NCBI RefSeq assembly: GCF_005871205.1
Contig: NZ_SWKM01000011.1
Location: 1,364,001 to 1,428,000, forward strand
DNA length: 64,000 bases
Reading direction: 5' to 3'
Source: Marinobacter alexandrii
GTDB lineage: Bacteria; Pseudomonadota; Gammaproteobacteria; Pseudomonadales; Oleiphilaceae
Shown one piece after another: positions 27,139 to 34,633 of the stretch. The notes below the pieces were generated by a model. That model did no database searches. It was given only the letters and a program-made list of their open reading frames with translations, and was not told the DNA's origin. Position 1 is the first letter of the stretch, and each line of letters opens with the position of its first letter. A program made the translations under genes and the position numbers.

Positions 27139-27161
27139 GCAGCAGCGTCCACCGCTGCTGC
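27139..27161 (+). promoter_or_regulatory. Hairpin at the 5' end of the parC leader
   Basis: A 9-bp perfect stem (27139-27147 with 27153-27161) has a 5-nt loop. It begins within a few bases of the predicted sigma-28 start site, so the mRNA would carry a hairpin at its 5' end, a position known to protect transcripts from decay. It ends about 16 nt before the Shine-Dalgarno GGAGAG (27177-27182) and does not mask it. Confidence 0.5.
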
Positions 27162-27188
27162 CATGGCGTTTTCTTTGGAGAGACATAC

Positions 27189-27986
27189 GTGCGAATCTGG
27201 GCAGTAGCCAATCAGAAGGGTGGTGTTGGCAAAACCACATCCGTGGTTGCGTTGGGCGGAATGCTGGCCGAGCGCGGTAAGCGGGTGTTGGTCGTGGATC
27301 TGGATCCGCACGGGTCACTCACGAGCTGGTTCGGTTACGATCCGGATACCATTGCGCACAGTGTGTTTGATCTGTTTCAGCATCAGGGCAAGGTGCCCGA
27401 GGGGCTGCCGGCCCAGCTCATCACCGAGACCAGCTGCCGCGGCCTTTCGTTGCTGCCCGCGAGTACGGCGCTGGCAACGCTGGAGCGTCGGATGGTCGGC
27501 GTGGAGGGCATGGGGCTGATCATGTCCCGGGCTCTGGCCCAGTTGTGGGACGATTTTGACTACGTCATTCTCGACAATACGCCGTCGCTGGGCGTTTTGA
27601 TGGTCAATGCCCTGGCGGCTGCTCAGCATCTGGTAATTCCGGTACAGACCGAATTTCTCGCCATCAAGGGTCTGGAGCGCATGCTGCATACCCTGAAGAT
27701 GATCATGCGGTCCCAGAAGAACGAATTGACCTACACTATTGTTCCGACTTTGTATGATCGCCGTACCCAGGCGTCGGTGAAGAGTCTGAACCTGTTGCGA
27801 AAAACTTACCCGGATACACTGTGGCGCTTTGCAATACCAGTCGACACCAAATTCCGGGACGCCAGCCAGGCTGGTATAGTTCCCTCGGCCGTGGATGCCA
27901 CCACCCACGGCGTTCGCGCCTACACCAAACTGCTTGACGATCTTTTGACGCGGACTGGGTCGGTCAAGGAGCGTCAGCATGCCTGA
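27189..27986 (+). CDS. parC: Chemotaxis array partitioning ATPase ParC
   Basis: ParC is a ParA/MinD-family ATPase that places chemotaxis arrays at the cell pole in Vibrio and Pseudomonas. The GTG at 27189 (265 aa) has GGAGAG at 27177-27182 and gives the family start VRIWAVANQKGGVGKTT with deviant Walker A NQKGGVGKT. A longer frame from 27120 includes the promoter -10 region and is rejected. Walker B is VLVVDLDPHGSLTSWFG. It overlaps parP by 8 bp. This is the chemotaxis ParC, not topoisomerase IV subunit A. Confidence 0.92.
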   Translation: MRIWAVANQKGGVGKTTSVVALGGMLAERGKRVLVVDLDPHGSLTSWFGYDPDTIAHSVFDLFQHQGKVPEGLPAQLITETSCRGLSLLPASTALATLERRMVGVEGMGLIMSRALAQLWDDFDYVILDNTPSLGVLMVNALAAAQHLVIPVQTEFLAIKGLERMLHTLKMIMRSQKNELTYTIVPTLYDRRTQASVKSLNLLRKTYPDTLWRFAIPVDTKFRDASQAGIVPSAVDATTHGVRAYTKLLDDLLTRTGSVKERQHA

Positions 27987-28770
27987 CGAAAAAATGACAA
28001 AGCTGGCGGACCCGGCCAGTGCCATTGCCAGTTACCTGGACGATTTGCTGCACACAGCGACGGACTCCGCGCTGCGTGAAGAGGTTGACGTGTTGGCGCC
28101 GGAGCAGCAGGTGGAAGCCCGGCCGATCGAGCAGCCGGTGGCAGCACCGGTTCTGGAACCGGAACCTGAGCCAGAGCCAGAGCCGCCCTCACCGGTGGTG
28201 GAAGAGTCTGCACCTCCGGAGCCTGTAACGGCTGAGCCCGAGGTGGAAGTCCGTCATGCACCGGAGCCAAAGCCTGCAGAGCAGGCGCCATTGGCCCGTC
28301 CCGATTGGTCAGAGGCGCCCTTCGAATGCCTGATTTTTACCGTTGCCGGGCTTCAGTTAGCGGTGCCACTGATTTTGCTGGGCGCCATTCATCGGGTAGA
28401 GGATGAAAGCGAGATTCGACCGATTCCGGGCAGTCCGCGCTGGTACATGGGCATGCGCCCGGATCGTGATCAGAATCTGCGGGTAGTGGATACGGCCGAA
28501 TGGATCATGGCTGGACGAGTCCCCGAGAATGCCCGGGACAACTACCGGTTTGTCATTCGTCTGGATAACAGCGAGTGGGGCCTGGCCTGTGACGACGTGG
28601 CCCAGTCGTTTACCCTCCGGCCGGACGAAGTGCGTTGGCGCAGTGCGCGCAGCAAGCGGCCCTGGTTGGCCGGAACCGTGATTGATCATATGTGTGCACT
28701 CATTGATGTGCGCACCATGGCCGACCTTCTGGTGCGGGCCGAACGCGAACAACATCTGGATCTGAGCTGA
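27979..28770 (+). CDS. parP: Chemotaxis array protein ParP, CheW-like domain
   Basis: ParP links ParC to CheA and stabilises polar arrays. The 263-residue product has an N-terminal helix (ADPASAIASYLDDLLHTAT), a long Pro/Glu linker at about 45-105 that includes an EPEPEPEPEPP run, and a C-terminal CheW-like domain (about 110-255) typical of ParP, with WYMGMRPDRDQNLRVVDTAEW (in short RDQNLRVVDTAEW). It overlaps parC and is followed by a strong hairpin and cheW. The known CheA partner region is the linker of CheA. Confidence 0.88.
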   Translation: MPDEKMTKLADPASAIASYLDDLLHTATDSALREEVDVLAPEQQVEARPIEQPVAAPVLEPEPEPEPEPPSPVVEESAPPEPVTAEPEVEVRHAPEPKPAEQAPLARPDWSEAPFECLIFTVAGLQLAVPLILLGAIHRVEDESEIRPIPGSPRWYMGMRPDRDQNLRVVDTAEWIMAGRVPENARDNYRFVIRLDNSEWGLACDDVAQSFTLRPDEVRWRSARSKRPWLAGTVIDHMCALIDVRTMADLLVRAEREQHLDLS

Positions 28771-28792
28771 CGAAAGCGTCAGTTACTGATTG

Positions 28793-28817
28793 AAACCGTG
28801 CCACGCTGGCACGGTTT
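28793..28817 (+). terminator. Strong hairpin after parP
   Basis: A perfect 11-bp stem (28793-28803 with 28807-28817) has a CGC loop, 22 bp after the parP stop. It lacks a T-tract, so it may be a weak terminator, an attenuator or a 3'-end stabiliser rather than a full stop. Its right arm overlaps a sigma-54-like site. Confidence 0.5.
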
Positions 28818-28822
28818 GTGCC
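28807..28822 (+). promoter_or_regulatory. Possible sigma-54 promoter for cheW
   Basis: TGGCACG-N4-GTGCC has a perfect -24 heptamer and the invariant GG (28808-28809) and GC (28820-28821) exactly 10 nt apart; only the first base of the -12 TTGC differs. It is about 83 bp before the cheW ATG. Because part of it forms the stem of the hairpin at 28793-28817, the match may be partly fortuitous. Confidence 0.4.
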
Positions 28823-28904
28823 CTTAACTATAGTATTGGGCACTGATGATGACTTTTTGACGATCAGGTTGCCCGCCGGGCAGCCACAGAGGAGATACAG
28901 TGCT

Positions 28905-29393
28905 ATGGCTTCCCCGAGCGGACAACACAATCAGGTCCAGGACGATCAGGTACTGCAGTACGTGACCTTCCGATTGGATGACGAGACCTACGGTCTGGAT
29001 GTCATGCAGATTCAGGAGGTGCTGAGATACACGGAAATTGCTCCGGTCCCCGGTGCACCCGATTACGTGCTCGGCATCATTAATCTGCGGGGTAACGTGG
29101 TCACGGTGATCGATACCCGTCGCCGGTTCGGTCTGGCGGATGCCGAAGTGACCGACTCAACGCGGGTTGTGGTGATGGAATCGGCCAATCAGGTCATGGG
29201 AATTCTGGTGGATTCCGTGGCCGAGGTGGTGTACCTGAAGTCCAGTGAAATAGAAACTGCACCGAACGTGGGTAACGAGGAAAGTGCCAAGTTTATCCAG
29301 GGCGTGTGCAACAAGGATGGTGAGCTGATCATCCTGGTTGAATTCGACAAAATGTTGTCTGAAAACGAATGGGCGGAAATCGCCGCACTGTGA
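28905..29393 (+). CDS. cheW: Chemotaxis adaptor CheW
   Basis: CheW couples chemoreceptors to CheA. The 162-residue product is a single CheW domain: LQYVTFRLDDETYGLDVMQIQEVLRY (in short TYGLDVMQIQEVL), VLGIINLRGNVVTVIDTR and GILVDSVAEVVYL. The ATG at 28905 has AGAGGAG at 28888-28894; the frame runs upstream to 28818 but without family similarity there. It shares the parC-parP block, probably with its own promoter. Confidence 0.96.
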   Translation: MASPSGQHNQVQDDQVLQYVTFRLDDETYGLDVMQIQEVLRYTEIAPVPGAPDYVLGIINLRGNVVTVIDTRRRFGLADAEVTDSTRVVVMESANQVMGILVDSVAEVVYLKSSEIETAPNVGNEESAKFIQGVCNKDGELIILVEFDKMLSENEWAEIAAL

Positions 29394-29463
29394 GAAAAAG
29401 GCCCTTGGGGCCACAGTGCTACGGATGGACGCCTTTCGAGTTAAATCACGGGAGACGTCCGTC

Positions 29464-29856
29464 ATGTTTGCAGAAATTCCTTCCTACCTTCCCTGGGCAC
29501 TGACCGCCGGTGTTGTCGCGTTGTTGGTCATTCAGGGCTTTGTCCATGGTCGCCAGATTCGGCAGTTGAAAGCGTCTCTTAAAGACCGCTGCGATTCCCT
29601 GGGTCGAGAGCTACATGCCACCACGAGTGGCAGTGTGGGGATTGGTCAACGGCTGGTGGGCTGTGAGCGGCAGCTGCATGAACTCCGAACTACGCTTGAT
29701 GAAATGCGCCAGAACGATCCGCTGCGGATCTCTTATGACGAGGCCTCGCGCCTGGTGGATCTGGGAGCAGACATCGAGGACTTGATGAACACCTGCGGCA
29801 TCTCCCGCCCGGAAGCGGAGCTGGTCTCGGCTCTGAAGAAGCGGCAGGCGGCTTAA
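29464..29856 (+). CDS. DUF2802 protein of the polar chemotaxis cluster
   Basis: This 130-residue protein has one N-terminal membrane helix (LPWALTAGVVALLVIQGFV, residues ~8-26), a coiled region with heptad-like leucines, and a conserved C-terminal segment (ISYDEASRLVDLGADIEDLM...ISRPEAELVSAL) that defines DUF2802. The ATG at 29464 has GGAGA at 29451-29455. The same gene follows cheW in Pseudomonas and Vibrio relatives. Its position suggests a membrane-bound accessory of array or flagellar pole organisation; the biochemical role is not known to me. Confidence 0.8.
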   Translation: MFAEIPSYLPWALTAGVVALLVIQGFVHGRQIRQLKASLKDRCDSLGRELHATTSGSVGIGQRLVGCERQLHELRTTLDEMRQNDPLRISYDEASRLVDLGADIEDLMNTCGISRPEAELVSALKKRQAA

Positions 29857-29876
29857 GCAAGACGCTCACGGCAATC

Positions 29877-29900
29877 CCGTGGCCTGTTAAATGGCCGCGG
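29877..29900. terminator. Hairpin between convergent DUF2802 and flhB-tail genes
   Basis: An 8-bp stem with one G-T pair (29877-29884 with 29893-29900) and an 8-nt AT-rich loop sits 21 bp past the DUF2802 stop. It overlaps the 3' end of the convergent gene. It could slow transcription from both sides; there is no T-tract. Confidence 0.35.
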
Positions 29901-30198
29901 AATCATCTTTGCGGCCGGCGTCTTCGGGCGTGCGGCCGCGGATGTGAAAGGCAAACGCCAGAATTTCGGCAATCACCCGATACAGGCTCTCCGGGATCTC
30001 CTCGTTCAGTGAGAGTCGAGCCAGGATGCTGGCCAATTCCGCATTCTCGTACAGCGGCACGCCGTGCTCCCGCGCTATCCTGACGATCTCCTGCGCCATC
30101 TCCTCGGTGCGGGTAGCCGCAATCGTGGGTGCCTGTTCACCATCGTATTTCAATGCAACAGCCGCATGAGTGGTCTGGTGTGACGAACGTTCGGTCAT
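29887..30198 (-). CDS. FlhB C-terminal domain homologue (FhlB/EscU-type)
   Basis: This 103-residue cytoplasmic protein matches only the post-cleavage domain of FlhB: AAVALKYDGEQAPTIAATRTEEMAQEIVRIAREHGVPLYENAELASILARLSLNEEIPESLYRVIAEILAF (shorter landmarks: AVALKYDGE, REHGVPLYENAEL, EEIPESLYRVIAEILAF). There is no membrane part and the NPTH site is reduced to QTTHAAVAL, with TTH at the cleavage position. Similar free-standing FlhB tails occur beside FliK-like genes in several flagellates; a role as export-switch modulator is inference. Its start overlaps the stop of the FliK-like gene by 4 bp. Confidence 0.82.
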   Translation of the reverse strand: MTERSSHQTTHAAVALKYDGEQAPTIAATRTEEMAQEIVRIAREHGVPLYENAELASILARLSLNEEIPESLYRVIAEILAFAFHIRGRTPEDAGRKDDSAAI

Positions 30199-31547
30199 GC
30201 TTGGGTATCCACTAATCTGTGCTCTAGTCGAGTGACGGAGCCTTCCGGGCTGCCTCGCCGGCATTCCAGCTCGGTCACATCCAGGCCGAGGTCGGTCAGG
30301 CTTTGTCGTAGCAGGGGCAGTTCCTCGTTCACCTGGCGAAGAGTGCTTTGTTTGTCTGCCCAGACCCTGGCACTGACCGAGTGTTGACGCAACGCCACGT
30401 CGAAGTGCAGGGGGCCGGCATCGTCCAGGTCCATGGCCAGCGAGAGTCGCCACTCGCTGGTCGCCGCTTTCTGAGGATCCCGCTTGTCACCTCGTTCGTC
30501 CGGGTGCTGGTCGATGCGCAATTGCGCTACTTTCGGTTCGTTCTGGGGCGTCACCCAAGGCAGTTCCAGCAGGACCGTCGTCAGTGGCGCTGGTGCGTCG
30601 CCGCCACTCCGGGCCGCCAGTACCTGACTGTGCAACTGGTTAACGGTAATTCGGTTGAGCATGCCGGCCAGCAGCCGCAGCATCTGTCCCACAGTGGTAG
30701 GTTCGCTGCTAGTCGGTGCGGGCGAGGGCCTCACTGGCTGCGGGAATTGCAGCGGGGCCTGAACCAGCTCGGGGCTGGCCAGCGGGGTGATGCGGGTGAA
30801 CTGTTCCGGACCCTGGCCTTGCTGTGCCAGCAGGGCGGTGATCACCCGGCCGATGGCCAGTTTCAGGTCGGGGACGTTGGCTGAAGGATTCTGCGCCAGC
30901 CGGGATTCGGCAAACACGCCGCTCTCGGCGATCCACTGTTTAACCTGCTGCAGCGGCTGCTCCTGGCCTCCGCTGCCTGGTTTTAAACTGGTGGCAGTGG
31001 GCAGGCTCGCCAGCACCTGTTGAATGCTCTGCCGGGCCGCTTCCGGCAGCGGTTGCGCCACGCGAGCGGATGGCAACTGGCCCGGGCTCGGGTCTGGTAT
31101 CAGGCCCTGGTTCAGGCTCGCCAGCATCCGGCTCAGGCCGCTCTCCAGGTTTTGTTGCCAGGGAAGGTGCTGGGCCAGTGCCTTGGCGACTGCGGGTGCC
31201 TGGGCCGGTGCCAGCTTCCCCATCAACTGCAGTTCGTTGCCGGCCCGCATGATCTTTACCCAATCTCCCGGTTGCAGACGGGTGTTGCCAATGGATGCGT
31301 CCACCGTCAGGGATTTGCCGCGCACATCGAGCAGCAGTTCCGATCGTTCTCCGGACTGACGGATGATTACTTCGGCGACTCTGGCCAGTGTGGTTTGCCG
31401 ATTGGCAAGCTGCAAGGCGTCGAGTTGCTGACGGGCCGAGGCCGGCAGATCGGCTGTGACCTTCTGGCTCGCCGCCGTGCTTGAAGGCTGCGAGGTAGAA
31501 GACGGCGCAGTGGGCTGAGTCGGCTGAGGGCCAGTCGGTAGTTTCAT
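30195..31547 (-). CDS. Second FliK-like hook-length control domain protein
   Basis: This 450-residue protein has a Pro/Thr/Ser/Gln-rich N-terminal ~45 residues, a middle region with a beta-rich segment (LLDVRGKSLTVDASIGNTRLQPGDWVKIMR, in short LQPGDWVKIMRAGNELQL) and a C-terminal Flg_hook domain (LAMDLDDAGPLHFDVALRQHSVSARVWADKQ, in short GPLHFDVALRQHSVSARVWA). That architecture fits an additional FliK-type protein. The start is uncertain: ATG 31547 lacks a good Shine-Dalgarno and the frame continues to 31799, where it would cross the ccmA start. It probably forms an operon with the FlhB-tail gene. Confidence 0.72.
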   Translation of the reverse strand: MKLPTGPQPTQPTAPSSTSQPSSTAASQKVTADLPASARQQLDALQLANRQTTLARVAEVIIRQSGERSELLLDVRGKSLTVDASIGNTRLQPGDWVKIMRAGNELQLMGKLAPAQAPAVAKALAQHLPWQQNLESGLSRMLASLNQGLIPDPSPGQLPSARVAQPLPEAARQSIQQVLASLPTATSLKPGSGGQEQPLQQVKQWIAESGVFAESRLAQNPSANVPDLKLAIGRVITALLAQQGQGPEQFTRITPLASPELVQAPLQFPQPVRPSPAPTSSEPTTVGQMLRLLAGMLNRITVNQLHSQVLAARSGGDAPAPLTTVLLELPWVTPQNEPKVAQLRIDQHPDERGDKRDPQKAATSEWRLSLAMDLDDAGPLHFDVALRQHSVSARVWADKQSTLRQVNEELPLLRQSLTDLGLDVTELECRRGSPEGSVTRLEHRLVDTQA

Positions 31548-31609
31548 CGCAATTGGTTTGGTGTTGGGCGATTTGATGTTGGGCAAGAGTAATCCGCCCG
31601 GGGTTTCGT

Positions 31610-31615
31610 TATAAT
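31610..31615 (+). promoter_or_regulatory. -10 element of probable ccm operon promoter
   Basis: A perfect TATAAT lies 108 bp before the ccmA ATG in the gap shared with the divergent FliK-like gene. At 17-nt spacing the -35 is GAGTAA, a poor match, so the promoter may be activator-dependent or use an extended element. Confidence 0.5.
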
Positions 31616-31723
31616 ACGCCGCGCCGGTGGGTCTTGCCGTGAAAAAATGTCTGCACCCGCCATGTCCGTGTTGAATGCATCCGATGCTGCGTGTGCGCGC
31701 ATCGTCCTGGTTACGGGGCCCTG

Positions 31724-32356
31724 ATGTCTGAGCCGATCCTACAGGCGACCAATCTTCAGTGTGAACGAGATGAGCGGATGCTGTTCCGTGACCTTTCATT
31801 TTCCATACTGCCCGGTACGGTTACCCGTGTCGAGGGGGCAAACGGAACCGGCAAAACCACCTTGCTGAGAATCCTGGCGGGCCTCAACGATGCCTGGTCC
31901 GGCGAGCTATTGTGGTGCGGAAAGTCACGCAACTGGCACCGCGAGGAATTCCTGCGCAATGTGCTGTACCTCGGGCATCGCCCGGGCATCAAGGCGCTGC
32001 TGACTCCGATGGAGAATCTGCGCGCCTTGGTGGCGCCCCGTCGCCCTGTCGCCGATTCCGTGCTACACCAGGCGCTTTCTGGGACCGGGCTGGACGGCTT
32101 TCACGATGTTCCCTGTCGACGCCTGTCCGCTGGTCAGCAGCGACGTGTCGCTCTGGCCCGATTGCTGATCGCCGACGAACCGCTGTGGTTGCTTGATGAG
32201 GTGTTCACCGCCATCGACGCCAAGGGTGTCAGCGCCATTGAAGCATTGCTACAGCAGCGCGCCGCTGAGGGCGGGGCCGTGGTGGTCACCACGCACCACG
32301 AGTTGCAGTTGCCCGGCATGCGGAGCATTAAGCTGGGTGAGGTGGCTGCGCAATGA
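31724..32356 (+). CDS. ccmA: Cytochrome c maturation ATP-binding protein CcmA
   Basis: CcmA is the ATPase of the CcmABCD complex that releases holo-CcmE. The 210-residue ABC domain has Walker A GANGTGKTT near residue 36, signature LSAGQQRRVALARLL and Walker B PLWLLDEVFTAID. The ATG at 31724 is chosen by family start (MSEPILQATNLQCERD); the frame extends 11 codons upstream. It overlaps ccmB by 4 bp. Confidence 0.95.
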   Translation: MSEPILQATNLQCERDERMLFRDLSFSILPGTVTRVEGANGTGKTTLLRILAGLNDAWSGELLWCGKSRNWHREEFLRNVLYLGHRPGIKALLTPMENLRALVAPRRPVADSVLHQALSGTGLDGFHDVPCRRLSAGQQRRVALARLLIADEPLWLLDEVFTAIDAKGVSAIEALLQQRAAEGGAVVVTTHHELQLPGMRSIKLGEVAAQ

Positions 32357-33078
32357 ACGCTGAAACCCGTCCGCTGATCAAACCCCAGGAATCTGCCGTA
32401 AGTACTGTTGCCGCCATGAGGGCGGTTTTCAGCCGGGATATGAAAGTGGCCTTCCGGCAGCGCCAGGATCTGCTCAATCCCCTGCTGTTTTTTGTCATGG
32501 TGGTGACACTGTTCCCACTGGGAGTTAGTCCGGAAGTGTCATTCCTGCGCGAGGCGGGAGCGGGTATCCTGTGGGTGGCCGCGCTTTTGTCCGTGTTGCT
32601 GTCCCTGGACCACCTGTTTCGCCACGATTTTGACGACGGCACTCTTGAGCAGTTGGTGCTGCAACCGCAGCCGCTGTTCCTGCTGGTGCTGGCGAAAACC
32701 CTGGCGCATTGGGTGCTGACCGGCTTGCCGTTGGTGCTGTTGGCGCCGGTACTGGGGGTAATGGTGCACCTCGACGGGAACTCCATCGCAGTTTTGTGTC
32801 TAACGCTGCTGATCGGAACACCAGTGCTGAGCCTGATCGGCGCCATCGGCGCGGCACTGACCCTGGGGCTGCGCTCCGCCGGTGTGCTCTTGTCTCTGCT
32901 GATCATCCCACTGTACATTCCGGTGCTGATCTTTGGCACTGGCACAGTGGCCGCAGCAACGGAGGGCGCTCCGGTAGGAGCCTACGTGGCCCTGATGGGA
33001 GCGTTTCTGGTCCTGGCGATAACACTGGCACCGTTTGCGGCCGCGGCAGCGCTGAAAATCAGCCTGTCGAACAGCTAG
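32353..33078 (+). CDS. ccmB: Heme exporter membrane protein CcmB
   Basis: CcmB is the membrane partner of CcmA in the CcmABCD ATPase complex. The 241-residue product has six hydrophobic segments and the family features FSRDMKVAFRQRQDLLNPLLFFVMV (in short RQRQDLLNPLLFF), FRHDFDDGTLEQL and LLIIPLYIPVLIFG. It is slightly longer than E. coli CcmB (220 aa) owing to about 20 extra N-terminal residues. It is coupled to ccmA by an ATGA overlap and lies 32 bp before ccmC. Confidence 0.95.
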   Translation: MNAETRPLIKPQESAVSTVAAMRAVFSRDMKVAFRQRQDLLNPLLFFVMVVTLFPLGVSPEVSFLREAGAGILWVAALLSVLLSLDHLFRHDFDDGTLEQLVLQPQPLFLLVLAKTLAHWVLTGLPLVLLAPVLGVMVHLDGNSIAVLCLTLLIGTPVLSLIGAIGAALTLGLRSAGVLLSLLIIPLYIPVLIFGTGTVAAATEGAPVGAYVALMGAFLVLAITLAPFAAAAALKISLSNS

Positions 33079-33110
33079 GAATAATTGATGATGCTTAGGG
33101 TATCCGTCTG

Positions 33111-33857
33111 ATGTGGCAGATTTTTCATAAACTGGGTTCTCCCAAATGGTTCTTCGGGATCGCAACCCGGTTGATGCCGTGGTTGCTGGCGGGCGCACTG
33201 GCCCTGCTGGCCGTGGGTCTGGTCTGGGGCCTGGCCTTTGCACCTAAGGATTACCTTCAGGGCAACAGTTACCGGATCATATTCATTCACGTACCCTCGG
33301 CGTTCCTGGCGCAGTCGGTGTACATCATGATGGCGACGGCTGGCGTGGTGACACTGGTTTGGCGGATGAAGCTGGCGGATGTCTTCGTTAAGGCGGTTGC
33401 GCCGGTTGGCCTGGTGCTGACTTTTCTGGCCCTGTTTACCGGCGCGGTCTGGGGCAAGCCGACCTGGGGCACCTGGTGGATCTGGGATGCCCGGCTCACC
33501 TCCATGCTGATCCTGCTATTTCTCTATGGCGGGGCGATTGCCCTGGACCGGGCCATCAATGATGAAAAGTCCGCGGCTCGGGCGGTTGCGGTACTGGTGT
33601 TGGTCGGGGTGGTCAATATCCCTATCATCAAGTACTCCGTGGAATGGTGGAATACCCTGCATCAGCCCGCGACATTCAAGCTGACCGAAAAACCGTCCAT
33701 GCCGGCGGAAATGTGGGTGCCCCTGTTGCTGTCGGTGCTGGGCCTGTACCTGCTGTTCGGCTGGCTGGCCTGCTTGCGCATGCAGACAGAAATCCTCGCA
33801 CGTGAGCAGCGCACGCGCTGGGTCAAAGAACATGTACTGGCGCGGAGGGCCGGTTAA
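33111..33857 (+). CDS. ccmC: Heme handling protein CcmC
   Basis: CcmC presents heme to CcmE at the periplasmic face. The 248-residue product has six membrane helices and the tryptophan-rich WWD heme motif [14 protein letters not shown] near residues 121-134, flanked by conserved histidines ([12 protein letters not shown] and WNTLHQPAT). It ends flush against ccmD. Confidence 0.96.
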   Translation: MWQIFHKLGSPKWFFGIATRLMPWLLAGALALLAVGLVWGLAFAPKDYLQGNSYRIIFIHVPSAFLAQSVYIMMATAGVVTLVWRMKLADVFVKAVAPVGLVLTFLALFTGAVWGKPTWGTWWIWDARLTSMLILLFLYGGAIALDRAINDEKSAARAVAVLVLVGVVNIPIIKYSVEWWNTLHQPATFKLTEKPSMPAEMWVPLLLSVLGLYLLFGWLACLRMQTEILAREQRTRWVKEHVLARRAG

Positions 33858-34094
33858 ATGGCGTTCGACTCGTTTACCGCCTTTATCTTAATGGATGGCC
33901 ACGGCCCCTATGTTTGGGTCTGTTACGGCGTCTTTGTAGTGCTCATCGCGGGCATGATGCTCTGGTCATGGCGCCGACACCGGGCGGTTTTGCAAGCCTG
34001 CCGCCGGGTGCACGAAACCACAGACGAAAGCGGGCGCGGCTCGGCGCAACCGGCGCCGGCGACGTTTACCCGGGTAAAAGTTTCTCAAGACTGA
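33858..34094 (+). CDS. ccmD: Heme exporter accessory protein CcmD
   Basis: CcmD is a small single-helix protein that stabilises CcmC-CcmE contact. The 78-residue product has the family start FTAFILMDGHGPYVWVCYG, one membrane helix, then a basic segment (WRRHRAVLQACRR). The ATG follows the ccmC stop with no gap. It is a little longer than E. coli CcmD (69 aa). Confidence 0.9.
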   Translation: MAFDSFTAFILMDGHGPYVWVCYGVFVVLIAGMMLWSWRRHRAVLQACRRVHETTDESGRGSAQPAPATFTRVKVSQD

Positions 34095-34108
34095 ATGGCA
34101 GATACTGA

Positions 34109-34594
34109 ATGCATCCTATCCGTAAAAAACGACTGACCATCGTCCTGTTTCTGATCGCAGGTATCGCGGTGGCGGTCGGCTTGACCACTTACGCGTTGCG
34201 CCAGAACATTAACCTGTTCTATGACCCAAGCCAGATCTCTGCCGGAGAAGCGCCAGTGGATGTCCGCATCCGCGCTGGTGGTATGGTCGAGGAAGGCTCT
34301 GTCCTGCGTGACCCAGAGAGCCTTCAGGTGGAGTTCCGGGTGACCGACTTCAGCGCCTCGGTTCCGGTTGTGTATGTCGGTATCCTGCCGGACCTGTTTG
34401 CCGAAGGGCAGGGTGTGGTTGCCATGGGTAAGCTTGACGGTAAGGGCCGGTTTGTTGCCGACCAAGTCCTGGCGAAACACGATGAGAATTATATGCCACC
34501 GGAGGTGGCGGATGCGCTGGCGAAGTCCGCCAAGGATCGGGCGGAATACGGAGCAAAATACGGTGAAGGCTCCAGCAACGCACCTACGTACTGA
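34109..34594 (+). CDS. ccmE: Heme chaperone CcmE
   Basis: CcmE binds heme covalently in the periplasm and passes it to CcmF. The 161-residue product has an N-terminal signal anchor ([19 protein letters not shown]), an OB-fold domain ([17 protein letters not shown]) and the heme-binding motif with its histidine in [11 protein letters not shown] near residue 127. Standard length and motifs. Confidence 0.97.
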   Translation: MHPIRKKRLTIVLFLIAGIAVAVGLTTYALRQNINLFYDPSQISAGEAPVDVRIRAGGMVEEGSVLRDPESLQVEFRVTDFSASVPVVYVGILPDLFAEGQGVVAMGKLDGKGRFVADQVLAKHDENYMPPEVADALAKSAKDRAEYGAKYGEGSSNAPTY

Positions 34595-34633
34595 TTTTCA
34601 AACTATAAACGGCCAAGTGGCCAGAGGGCTCTG

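Noticed and set aside
27189..27986. Plasmid or chromosome partition ParA, or topoisomerase IV ParC
   Set aside because: Position between motD and the CheW-like parP and the matching FliA promoter fit the chemotaxis ParC; no parB or parS is present.
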